Shown here: one piece after another, positions 16,368 to 24,375 of the stretch
Layout: each line of letters starts with the position of its first letter
Numbering within the stretch: the first letter of the stretch is position 1
Assembly (NCBI RefSeq): GCF_024206475.1
Contig: NZ_JAMBPR010000057.1
Span: forward strand, 1 to 59,342
DNA: 59,342 nucleotides
From: Paraburkholderia sp. CNPSo 3274
GTDB lineage: Bacteria; Pseudomonadota; Gammaproteobacteria; Burkholderiales; Burkholderiaceae
Reading direction: 5' to 3'
Notes under the pieces: model-generated
Databases searched by the model: none
What the model saw: the letters and a program-made list of their open reading frames with translations, nothing else
What the model was told of the DNA's origin: nothing
Translations under genes and position numbers: made by a program

Positions 16368-17927
16368 TTAATCGCTGCTTGCCCGAGGCATTTCGGCTCG
16401 CGTTCCACCCTGGCGTACGCGTTCTGTCTTGCTCGCGCGGCGGCGGTTTCGTTGGGCCGATAGCGTGACCATCACGACGAGCAACAGCGATGCAATGAGG
16501 AATCCGCAACTGATGGGCCGATCGACGAAAATGGACATATTCCCGTGCGAAATGAGCAGCGCGCGGCGAAAGTTCTCCTCGATCATCGGTCCGAGGACGA
16601 AGCCAAGCAGGATAGGCGCGACTGAGAATCCAAGGTAGTTGAACACGGTGCCGATCAAGCCGAACGCCAGAACTTGCCACACCTCGAAAAGGCTGTTCTG
16701 GGTGCTGAACACGCCAACGGCAATAAAGAACATCGCGGAGGGAAAGAGATATCGGTAGGGCAGTCTGAGCAATTTGACCCACACGCCGATCATCGGCACA
16801 TTGAGCAGAACGAGAAGAATATTACCGATCCAGAAGCTTGCAATGAGTCCCCAGAAAATATCGGGGTGTTCGGAGATCAACTGCGGGCCAGGCGTAATGC
16901 CCTGAATAATGAGTGCGCCGAGAATCAGCGCCATCACCGGATCGCCGGGTATGCCGAGGCTCATCGTCGGAATGAAATCGACCTGCGTTTTCGAGTGCGA
17001 CGACGCTTCGGGCGCCGCGATGCCGGCAATCACGCCGGTGCCGAACGCCTGGGGATTCTTCGAGAGCTTGCGCTCCAGCGCATAGGCCACGAACGTCGTG
17101 ATCGTCGGGCCGGTTCCCGGCATGGCGCCGAACAGCGCGCCCACGGCCGTCCCACGTGTCATGGGCCAGAAGGTGGCTTTGAGTTCCTCACGCGTGGGGC
17201 GCATATCCTTGAAGCGCACGCTGAGCGACTTGCTCGATACCTGCATTCGGTTGACGTTGCACAGGAAATCGGCCACGCCAAAGAGCCCCATGGCGATCGC
17301 AACCAGTTCGAGCCCATCGTTCATGTCGGTCAGGCCAAACGTGAAACGGAACGTGCCCGTATTGACATCCGTGCCGACCATGCCGCAAAGCAAGCCGAAA
17401 AGCGTCATGGCGATGCCTTTGAGCGCGGAGCCTCTCGACATCATCGAGCCCGCGAGGAGACCCAGCAACATGACGGAGAAGATCTCCGAGGGGCCGAACT
17501 TGAATGCCATTGCCGTGAGCAATGGAGAAGCAAAAATCATCAGGATGATGCCGGTCGACGCCGCAAAGAACGAACTCAACATCGTGATGCCAAGCGCCGC
17601 GCCGCCTCTGCCGGCCTTTGCCATGGGATACCCGTCCAGGCACGTAATCGCATGCGGAGGGTGAGAAGGAAGATTGAGCAGAATGGCGCCGATCGCGCCG
17701 CCATACTGGGATCCGTAGAAGATACCGGCGAGCATCAGGATCGCCGGTACTGGGTGCATGACATAGGTCAGCGGCAACAGGATCGAGATTGCCGACAGCG
17801 CGCCCATGCCCGGCAGCACGCCCACCATGTTGCCCACGAGGACGCCAAAGAACGACCACATCAAGTTGGTGCCTTGAAGCGCAACCGAGAAGCCGTAAAA
17901 GAGGTCGTGCAAGGATTGTTCGATCAT
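16368..17927 (-). CDS. TctA-family large membrane subunit of TTT transporter
   Basis: A 519-residue membrane protein with about 11-12 hydrophobic segments. It has the TctA signatures GVLVGNMVGVLPGMGALSAI, FYGSQYGGAIGAILLNLP, GAMPGTGPTITTF and SLGIPGDPVMALI. The ATG at 17927 is used; a GTG at 17936 overlapping the tctB-like stop is an alternative. It forms the transport channel with the TctB-like protein encoded immediately upstream in the same operon. The receptor gene is convergent at 14898. The C-terminal tail after the last helix is basic. Confidence 0.92.
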   Translation of the reverse strand: MIEQSLHDLFYGFSVALQGTNLMWSFFGVLVGNMVGVLPGMGALSAISILLPLTYVMHPVPAILMLAGIFYGSQYGGAIGAILLNLPSHPPHAITCLDGYPMAKAGRGGAALGITMLSSFFAASTGIILMIFASPLLTAMAFKFGPSEIFSVMLLGLLAGSMMSRGSALKGIAMTLFGLLCGMVGTDVNTGTFRFTFGLTDMNDGLELVAIAMGLFGVADFLCNVNRMQVSSKSLSVRFKDMRPTREELKATFWPMTRGTAVGALFGAMPGTGPTITTFVAYALERKLSKNPQAFGTGVIAGIAAPEASSHSKTQVDFIPTMSLGIPGDPVMALILGALIIQGITPGPQLISEHPDIFWGLIASFWIGNILLVLLNVPMIGVWVKLLRLPYRYLFPSAMFFIAVGVFSTQNSLFEVWQVLAFGLIGTVFNYLGFSVAPILLGFVLGPMIEENFRRALLISHGNMSIFVDRPISCGFLIASLLLVVMVTLSAQRNRRRASKTERVRQGGTRAEMPRASSD

Positions 17928-17935
17928 GTTGCTCA

Positions 17936-18409
17936 CTATCCCCAGGCAAATGGCGCCAACTGAAGTTTTAGCGCCCATGAGAAGACAACGAGGGCGATCG
18001 CGCACATGACGATCGACAACGCGGCTGCGCGAAACAGGGTATTGGTTCGGTCTCCGAGCGCGGAAATGAAGACGATCGCGAACGTGGCGGGAATCAGGCC
18101 GCCGTACTTGCCGAGCAGGATGAAGGCGAGCGTGCCCGTGATAATGCAAACGGCGCCACGCAGGTCGGGCAGCCGCGAATGCGCATCCGCCGTGTTCGAA
18201 GCGGGTTTGGGCAGGTCCTTTGCCGCGAGCGCAATCAGAATGCCGATGACAGCCAGAAGCGTGCCCACGGCTACGGGAAAGAAACCCGCACCCATGCTCG
18301 TCAGCGATCCAACTTCATACGACATGCCGGCGTACGCGGCGCTCACGCCGATCACGACCATCAGTGCGCCGGCGTAGTAATCCTTGCTGAAAGAAAGTCT
18401 GAGGTTCAA
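17936..18409 (-). CDS. TctB-family small membrane subunit of TTT transporter
   Basis: A 157-residue protein with four hydrophobic segments and a TctB-like opening DYYAGALMVVIGVSAAYAG followed by GSLTSMGAGFFP. The start is the TTG at 18409, supported by a full GGAGGT ribosome site 5 nt upstream; the longer frame to 18625 runs through the promoter. The gene is followed 8 nt later by the tctA-like gene and is transcribed from the promoter at 18597-18625. Confidence 0.85.
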   Translation of the reverse strand: MNLRLSFSKDYYAGALMVVIGVSAAYAGMSYEVGSLTSMGAGFFPVAVGTLLAVIGILIALAAKDLPKPASNTADAHSRLPDLRGAVCIITGTLAFILLGKYGGLIPATFAIVFISALGDRTNTLFRAAALSIVMCAIALVVFSWALKLQLAPFAWG

Positions 18410-18812
18410 CGCACACCTCCGCCGCCTGAGCGATTGACATCCGCAGCGCAGCCCGGCGCATGTAGTTTGGAGAGCGAGGTCCGGCAACGTTGTCCGGCCC
18501 ATGTGTGGCCGGGCAAAAGGTAGCTCTGCGAATCGAAACTTGCTGTGTAACCGTCGCGCGTATGCGGCTCGCAGGGAGCGTCGGCTGTTCGATGAGGTCA
18601 TACAACTCATATGTATGAGTCGCAATGTAATGTGTTAGCCTTCGGATTGCCATCAGGGAAAACATGGGTGTCGGCGCATCGTGTGCGAGACGAAGCAATT
18701 CTTTCGTTGACTTCAAGAATTACTGACTTTTCGCCGTGGTGGATGACGCGAATAATTCACTCGACACCCATTTAATGCGCGAATCAACACGTCTTGAACA
18801 GGAGATATCGGA
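18410..18812. other. 403-bp divergent regulatory region (TctB side and TPP-enzyme side)
   Basis: No credible coding sequence. It contains the leftward promoter at 18597-18625 with a dyad in its spacer. Rightward, TTGACT (18707-18712) could be a -35 box for the TPP-enzyme gene, but no good -10 follows at normal spacing. Confidence 0.55.
18597..18625 (-). promoter_or_regulatory. Candidate promoter and operator for the tctB-tctA operon
   Basis: On the minus strand TTGCGA (18620-18625) and TATGAC (18597-18602) are separated by 17 nt. The spacer is almost filled by the perfect inverted repeat ACTCAT-N4-ATGAGT (18605-18620). A repressor on this dyad would block RNA polymerase. Confidence 0.5.
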
Positions 18813-20483
18813 ATGTCGATTGCATGCCGCGGCGCTGACGCGCTGGTAAAGGCGTTGTCCAAAGCAGGGGTGAAGCATATCTTCACCTTGTCGGGCAACC
18901 ACATCATGCCGGTGTTCGACGCTTGCATTGGCGCGGGTATCGAGTTGTTCCACACGCGCCACGAGGCCGCAGCCGTGCATATGGCGGACGCCTATGCACG
19001 TTTGACCGGCAAGGTCGGCGTGGCGTTGGTGACCGGCGGTCCCGGTCACGCCAACGCGGTTTCGGCGCTCTATACGGCTCAGATGGCGGAATCGCCCGTT
19101 CTGCTGCTCTCCGGGCATGCCCCGCACGACCGGTTGGGCATGGGCGCATTTCAGGAGATGCGGCAGGCGGATGTCGCGGCGCCGCTGGTGAAGATGGCCG
19201 CCACCGCACAGCATCCAGACACCCTGGTCGATGAACTGGTCCACGCGATGCGCGCCGCGCAGTCGGGGCGGCCCGGGCCCGTTCACCTGAGCCTTCCAAC
19301 CGACGTCCTGGAGGGCGCGGCGCACGTGCCCGGTGAGATGAATGCCGAAAGCTTTTTGCCGGTGAGGCAGATGCTTGACGATACAACGGCCAGGCGCCTG
19401 GTCTCGAGCCTCGCCGAGGCGTCGCGCCCGCTGATCCTCGTGGGGCCGGCGTGCATGACCCGCGCCGGCCGCGAGCGGACGGACACGCTTGCGGCGGCGC
19501 TCGGGGTGCCCGTCATCGGCATGGAGAGCCCGCGAGGCATCAACGATCCAGCTCTGGGGGCGTTCGCCGAGGTTCTGGCGCAGGCTGACCGCGTGATGCT
19601 GGTAGGCAAGCGGATGGATTTCACGCTGGCGTTCGGGAAATCGCCCGCGTTTGCGCCGGGTTGCACGTTTCTGCAGGTCGACCCGGAGCCGCAGGAGATT
19701 GCACGCACGCGTCGCGCGGTAGGTGAGCGCTTGATCGGCACGGCAGTGGCGGATAGTTTCCCCGCGCTCGACACGCTGGCTACCGTTTGCCGCAATGACT
19801 ACAAGTGCGATGAACGATGGGCGCGCGACGTGCGGGGCGCGATGGCTTGGCGGCCCGAGCAATGGCGCACGGCGTCATCGTCGCTCGAAAGACGTGTTCA
19901 TCCTGTTCAGGCGCTCGCGCCGTTCCAGGCGTTGCTCGACAGCCATCCCGATGCGGTTTTCGTCTCCGATGGCGGCGAATTCGGGCAGTGGGCGCAAGCC
20001 TGCCTGCGCGCGCCCAATCGCGTGATCAACGGCGTTGCCGGGGCGATCGGCGCCGCGCTTCCGTTCGCGCTGGCCGCGCGCGTTGCATACCCTGATTCGC
20101 CTGTCGTCGCCGTGATGGGGGATGGCACGTTCGGCTTTCATGCGGCAGAAATGGATACCGCCGTGCGCTACGGATTACCCTTCGTGGCCGTGGTTGGCAA
20201 CGATGCGCGCTGGAACGCCGAGTATCAGATCCAGTTGCGCAGTTATGGCCCTGAGCGGCTGATCGGCTGCGAGCTGCTGCCTGCTCGTTACGATCGCGTG
20301 ACCGAGGCTTTCGGCGGAGCTGGCGCGTTCGTCGAACGTGCGGACGACATGAAAGACGCGATCGAACGGGCGCAGACTGCGCAGAACACGAAGCTGCCAA
20401 CGTGCGTGAATATCATGATCGAGGGTGTTGCCGCGCCGTCTTTCAAACGCCGCGCGCCAGAAGCTGCACCGCTCGAGCGCTAA
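18813..20483 (+). CDS. Thiamine-diphosphate-dependent enzyme, acetolactate synthase family
   Basis: A 556-residue three-domain TPP enzyme. The catalytic Glu lies in RHEAAAVHMADAYARL near residue 51. A central domain follows at about 190-330, and the TPP/Mg motif GDGTFGFHAAEM ... VVGND lies near 435-465. The family covers acetolactate synthase, oxalyl-CoA decarboxylase, sulfoacetaldehyde acetyltransferase and similar 2-oxoacid decarboxylases or ligases. AGGAG precedes the ATG. It is divergent from the TTT membrane genes, so it may act on the imported acid or its 2-oxo product. A sulfopyruvate-type decarboxylase is one option, but known sulfopyruvate decarboxylases are shorter or two-chain proteins. 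The substrate is unknown. Confidence 0.85.
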   Translation: MSIACRGADALVKALSKAGVKHIFTLSGNHIMPVFDACIGAGIELFHTRHEAAAVHMADAYARLTGKVGVALVTGGPGHANAVSALYTAQMAESPVLLLSGHAPHDRLGMGAFQEMRQADVAAPLVKMAATAQHPDTLVDELVHAMRAAQSGRPGPVHLSLPTDVLEGAAHVPGEMNAESFLPVRQMLDDTTARRLVSSLAEASRPLILVGPACMTRAGRERTDTLAAALGVPVIGMESPRGINDPALGAFAEVLAQADRVMLVGKRMDFTLAFGKSPAFAPGCTFLQVDPEPQEIARTRRAVGERLIGTAVADSFPALDTLATVCRNDYKCDERWARDVRGAMAWRPEQWRTASSSLERRVHPVQALAPFQALLDSHPDAVFVSDGGEFGQWAQACLRAPNRVINGVAGAIGAALPFALAARVAYPDSPVVAVMGDGTFGFHAAEMDTAVRYGLPFVAVVGNDARWNAEYQIQLRSYGPERLIGCELLPARYDRVTEAFGGAGAFVERADDMKDAIERAQTAQNTKLPTCVNIMIEGVAAPSFKRRAPEAAPLER

Positions 20484-20530
20484 GTTGAGATGTTCGCAAA
20501 CGGACCGGTGACGCCCGTGCGCTGCGCGGA

Positions 20531-21463
20531 CTACTGCGCGACCTGCTGACGTTGATATTCGTTGTGCTTCATTTGCATGTAGTCGGCGCGGCTGACCTCG
20601 TGCAATTGCCGCGGATACTGCTCGGTCGAATCGAACCACTCCGTGAGGCGTTTGTCGAGGCGGGCGTCGGGCGGCCTGGAAAGCGCATCGAGATACGCTT
20701 CAATGGCGAGGTAATAGCGCATGGTATTGCGTTCGACCAGACCGCGCACGCCGCCGATGTATCGCGTCTCGTTCGTCGACGGATCGCGGGTCGTCGAAAA
20801 GCCGACTTTATCGCTGCCTATCGTCGCCAGATAGGCTTTCATGGCAAGCCGCCCCGCCGTGCCGTAACCGTACGCGTAAGTCAGATGAATAAAGGTGCGA
20901 TCGTTACCCGCGGGTATGGCCTCCAGCACGATCCGGTAGTCTTTCGTACTTAGCGGACCGGTGACGGCGGAAAGCTCCACGCGAAAATAATCAGGGCTAC
21001 TCACGGCTTGATGCCAGGTGAATTGCACGCGGTAGGATGAGGAAAGCGATTCCTCGGTTTTCTTGCCGATATTCACCGCGAGAACCGTGCCGCTATCGCT
21101 GGTCGAGGCATGGCAGTACTTGATGTTCAAGTGCAGGATCAACACGTCGCACCAGTTGCCAGGCCCTTGAGTCGGGTGGTTGAGCGCATCGTTGACCATC
21201 GCGAAAGGGAAGTTGACCACACCGTAAATATCGCCCTTGAGTGCCGATGGCAATTCCTGTGATTCGAGGTACAGCGGCCGCTGAAACTGGTTTTGCGCGA
21301 GTTGCTGCGTGAGATTTTGATATTTTTCGCGCAGGCCTGTCGCCCTGTCGTCGGCTTGCGCGAAAGCGCTCTGGACCAGGAAACAGAGCGCCGCGGTGAT
21401 CACGGCCATCCACCACTGGCGCGTGCGCCGGTTGCCTGATGTGGATTTGGCAAGCGTATTCAT
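20531..21463 (-). CDS. Exported protein of unknown function
   Basis: A 310-residue protein with an N-terminal signal peptide (basic start, hydrophobic MAVITAALCFLVQSAFAQA, cleavage probably after the second Ala-rich motif). The start at 21463 has a GGGAGGAAG ribosome site. The mature part has an early Gln/Leu-rich helix, then mixed strand-like sequence with two Cys (NWCDVLILHLNIKYCHAS) that could form a disulfide in the periplasm. I recognise no family. It is divergent from a trypsin/PDZ protease gene with 115 bp between starts, so the two may be linked in envelope function. Confidence 0.8.
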   Translation of the reverse strand: MNTLAKSTSGNRRTRQWWMAVITAALCFLVQSAFAQADDRATGLREKYQNLTQQLAQNQFQRPLYLESQELPSALKGDIYGVVNFPFAMVNDALNHPTQGPGNWCDVLILHLNIKYCHASTSDSGTVLAVNIGKKTEESLSSSYRVQFTWHQAVSSPDYFRVELSAVTGPLSTKDYRIVLEAIPAGNDRTFIHLTYAYGYGTAGRLAMKAYLATIGSDKVGFSTTRDPSTNETRYIGGVRGLVERNTMRYYLAIEAYLDALSRPPDARLDKRLTEWFDSTEQYPRQLHEVSRADYMQMKHNEYQRQQVAQ

Positions 21464-21578
21464 GGCCTTCCTCCCGCTTTGACTCGGTGTGAGCTGCATC
21501 GATCCGACTACCCATTTGGGTGGTGCGCGCCGCCTGTCGTTCTGTCATTGTGAACCCACAACTGGCAGGAGACTTGAA

Positions 21579-22517
21579 ATGGAAACGACATCCTCGAGCG
21601 CAAATCCTTTAACGGTTCTATCGGACGGTCTGGCCGACATTGTCGCGCGAGTCGGGCAGAGCGTCGTGGCGGTCCATGGCCGGCATCGCATGCCGTCGAG
21701 TGGAGTAATCTGGCGCCACGGCGTCGTCGTGACGGCTGCACACACGATCAGGCGTGAGGAGGGGATCGAAATCACATTGAGCGACGGTCGTAAGGCCGCC
21801 GCGGTCCTCGCAGGCCTGGATCTGGGCACCGACCTCGCCGTGCTGAAGCTGGACGGCGTGGACCTGGACCCAGTCGAGTCTGGCGATGCCCGCTCACTCA
21901 AGCCGGGTCATCTGGCGCTCGCCGTCGCGCGTACGGACGAACTCGGCATCAGCGCGGATTTTGGCGTGGTCGGCAGCACAGGTGGTCCCTGGCGCACGTG
22001 GAGAGGTGGACAGCTCGACGCATTCGTGCGGCTGGACGGCGGTCTGCGCCCGGGTTTCTCGGGCGCGGCCCTCGCTGATATGCGCGGCCAGGTCATGGGC
22101 ATCTGCACGTCGGCACTGATGCGCGGCGCCGGCATGGTGATTCCCGCGATGACGGTGGAGCGCGTTGCCGATGAACTGTTGGCCAAGGGGCGCGTCTCAC
22201 GGGGCTACCTTGGCGTCGGCACGCAGCAGGTCAGCTTGCTGAGCGCGTGGGTGAACACAATGAACCTGTCGTTCAGTAGCGGGTTGCTGATCAGTTCGCT
22301 TGAGCCAGGCGGTCCTGCGGAACAGGCAGGTGTGCTCATCGGCGATGTGCTGATCGAACTGGACGGCCGACCTTGCCGCGACATGGGCGACTTGCACGCC
22401 GCGCTGGGCTCGACGAGCATCGGACAGCCGTTGCCAATCACATTGATCCGCGGCGGCGAGCGCCACGCGTGTGCGGTAACAGTGGGTGAGCGGCCCCAAC
22501 GGAATTCGTGCAGGTGA
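21579..22517 (+). CDS. Trypsin-like serine protease with PDZ domain (HtrA/S1C type), no signal peptide
   Basis: A 312-residue protein with an S1C protease domain and a C-terminal PDZ domain at about 215-305. The catalytic triad is visible as His55 (VVTAAHTI), Asp85 (GTDLAVLKL) and Ser161 (RPGFSGAAL; usually GNSGG in HtrA). AGGAG precedes the ATG at 21579. The N-terminus METTSSSANPLTV has no signal peptide or membrane anchor, unlike DegP, DegS or DegQ, so it appears to be cytoplasmic unless the start is wrong; the frame upstream does not offer an obvious signal sequence. It is followed 18 nt later by a LuxR-type regulator. Confidence 0.87.
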   Translation: METTSSSANPLTVLSDGLADIVARVGQSVVAVHGRHRMPSSGVIWRHGVVVTAAHTIRREEGIEITLSDGRKAAAVLAGLDLGTDLAVLKLDGVDLDPVESGDARSLKPGHLALAVARTDELGISADFGVVGSTGGPWRTWRGGQLDAFVRLDGGLRPGFSGAALADMRGQVMGICTSALMRGAGMVIPAMTVERVADELLAKGRVSRGYLGVGTQQVSLLSAWVNTMNLSFSSGLLISSLEPGGPAEQAGVLIGDVLIELDGRPCRDMGDLHAALGSTSIGQPLPITLIRGGERHACAVTVGERPQRNSCR

Positions 22518-22535
22518 GGTCCGGGACGCGGCGAA

Positions 22536-23204
22536 ATGGCGGATGGAAAGATGGAACACATGGGGCCGGTGCGAGTCGCGGTCATTGCGGCATCGCCGCA
22601 GGTGCGCGCAAGCCTGCAAGCGATTGTCGAGGCGGAACCGGCACTTGCGTTCCTGGGTAGTGCAGCCGACGCCGAAACGCTCGCCGGATACCTCACCGGT
22701 TCGGTCCCGGATGTCGTCGTGGCCGACAACGAACCGGAGGCGAGCGACGCGCTCAAGACGCTATTCGAACCTGGCCACGTGCCACCGGCGCTGGTCCTGT
22801 TGCTCGACGACCCGGATAGCGACTGGTTCCTTGACGAGCTACCCGCCGATGCGACGGCGATCCTGTCGCGCGACGTGGTGCCCGCCGAAATCGTCGCGGC
22901 CATCGAAGCCGCCGCCGCTGGTCTGTGCGTGCTGTCGCCCGACATTCTCGCAAGGCTGCTGGCCGGACGGAAACCGTTGCGCCAGACGGCGTCGGGCGGA
23001 CCGTTCGAAGCCTTGTCGTTACGGGAAACAGAAGTGCTGGCGATGCTCGCCGACGGACTCGGCAACAAGGAGATCGCCCGGCAACTCGACATCTCGGACA
23101 ACACGGTGAAATCCCACCTCTCGTCCATCTTCGGCAAACTCGGCGCGACCAATCGCACCGAAGCGGTGATGCTCGGTATGCGGCATGGATACATCATGGT
23201 GTAG
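22536..23204 (+). CDS. NarL/FixJ-type response regulator with degenerate receiver and LuxR HTH
   Basis: A 222-residue protein with a receiver-like N-terminal part (about 11-125) and a LuxR-type helix-turn-helix at about 155-215 (LSLRETEVLAMLADGLGNKE, then DNTVKSHLSSIFGKL). The receiver lacks the usual acidic pair at the end of strand 1 (VAVIAASPQ), although an Asp is present in VVVADNEP, so normal phosphorylation is doubtful. No histidine kinase is encoded nearby. The short distance to the protease gene suggests one operon. The ATG at 22536 is used; 22557 is also possible. Confidence 0.87.
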   Translation: MADGKMEHMGPVRVAVIAASPQVRASLQAIVEAEPALAFLGSAADAETLAGYLTGSVPDVVVADNEPEASDALKTLFEPGHVPPALVLLLDDPDSDWFLDELPADATAILSRDVVPAEIVAAIEAAAAGLCVLSPDILARLLAGRKPLRQTASGGPFEALSLRETEVLAMLADGLGNKEIARQLDISDNTVKSHLSSIFGKLGATNRTEAVMLGMRHGYIMV

Positions 23205-23321
23205 ACAGACCATAAAAGCGGCACGGGCGGCTCTCAAGAAACCTTCAAACTTGCCGATAACACACGGATATGGCGTTATTCGGCAGCTGTGCCGCCCCTG
23301 ACTTACGGCGAGAAAGATTCC

Positions 23322-23562
23322 ATGCAGATTCAACCCATTACCGCGACTACGACTGCCTACGGCAGCGGCACGAGCAGTGGCGCCGCCTCGAATGATCAAG
23401 GCGCAGATCCAGAGTGCGCAAAACGCGTTGAGCTCGGCGTCGCAATCGGATACGAGCCAGGTCAGTCAGATCGCGTCGCAACTGGCGAGCGTGCAGAGTT
23501 CGCTGGCGCAGCTGATGGTGGCCAATGGCAAGACCACGGGGCTGGTTTCGGCGACGGCGTGA
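23322..23562 (+). pseudogene. Small helical protein gene with apparent frameshift
   Basis: An ATG at 23322 opens MQIQPITATTTAYGSGTSSG, a low-complexity start. After about 23385 that frame becomes arginine- and glycine-rich and unlike a protein. The +1 frame there continues as MIKAQIQSAQNALSSASQSD followed by a Gln/Ser/Leu helical stretch SQIASQLASVQSSLAQLMV ending at 23562. Joining the two gives an approximately 79-residue protein resembling the small FlxA-like Gln/Leu-rich proteins of Burkholderia. Either a 1-nt indel has broken it or the second frame starts on its own at the GTG 23377 or ATG 23392. Function unknown. Confidence 0.5.
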
Positions 23563-23638
23563 GCGGGGCGGGCTGAATCGATCAGCGTGACGGCGGCCGT
23601 GCTTGCTACTATCGTCGGCACCAACAATGGAGCCGCCT

Positions 23639-24271
23639 GTGACCAACCCAACTCTCCACCTCTACGCCGACGCCCAGTACGCCAGTCCCTACGCGATGTC
23701 AGTCTTCGTCGCGTTGCACGAGAAGGCGCTCGCGTTCGGGCTTTCAACCGTCGATCTCGGAAAGAGCGAAAACCGGAAGCCGGAATTCGCGGCGAAATCG
23801 CTCACGCGGCGCGTGCCGACCTTGATCCACGACGGCTTCGCGCTCTCGGAGTCCTCGGCGATTACGGAGTATCTGGACGAAACCTTCCCCGGCGTGGCGC
23901 TCTATCCGGCGGATCGGCGACAGCGCGCCCGCGCGCGCCAGGTTCAGGCGTGGTTGCGCAGCGATCTCATGCCAATCCGCCAGGAGCGGTCGACCGAGGT
24001 CGTGTTTTACGGTCCGACTACGGCGCCACTTTCCGGCGCGGCGCAACTCGCGGCAGAGACGCTCTTTGCGATGGCCGAAGCGTTGCTCGCGCAAGGCGAA
24101 AAGCATCTCTTCGGCGCATGGTCCATCGCTGACGTGGATTTGGCGTTGATGCTGAACCGTCTGGTTCTGAACGGCGATCCGGTGCCGCATCGGCTGGCGC
24201 AGTACGCCCTATCTCAGTGGCAGAGGCCTTCCGTTCAGCGCTGGCTCACGCTCGAGAGACCGCCGCTCTGA
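23639..24271 (+). CDS. yfcF: YfcF-type glutathione S-transferase
   Basis: A 210-residue GST with a thioredoxin-fold N-terminal domain (LYADAQYASPYAMSVFVALH, RRVPTLIHDGFALSESSAI) and an all-helical C-terminal domain (ARARQVQAWLRSDLMPIR, FGAWSIADVDLALMLNRL). The sequence closely follows E. coli YfcF, which has glutathione transferase/peroxidase activity. The GTG at 23639 is chosen because GGAG lies 6 nt upstream and the length then matches YfcF (about 214); an ATG at 23627 adds four residues. No link to neighbours is evident. Confidence 0.88.
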   Translation: MTNPTLHLYADAQYASPYAMSVFVALHEKALAFGLSTVDLGKSENRKPEFAAKSLTRRVPTLIHDGFALSESSAITEYLDETFPGVALYPADRRQRARARQVQAWLRSDLMPIRQERSTEVVFYGPTTAPLSGAAQLAAETLFAMAEALLAQGEKHLFGAWSIADVDLALMLNRLVLNGDPVPHRLAQYALSQWQRPSVQRWLTLERPPL

Positions 24272-24375
24272 GGCTTTGCGTCGTCGTGAAGGGGCTGCGG
24301 CGCCTTCTGTGAATGGCGGCGCGACCGGCAAGCGTTACATTGCCGATGCTTGCCGACATGACGTTCACCCCAGGC

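Noticed and set aside
16269..16463. Small plus-strand open frame (64 codons) between the TTT genes
   Set aside because: It runs through a terminator hairpin, has no ribosome site and overlaps the end of the tctA-like gene.
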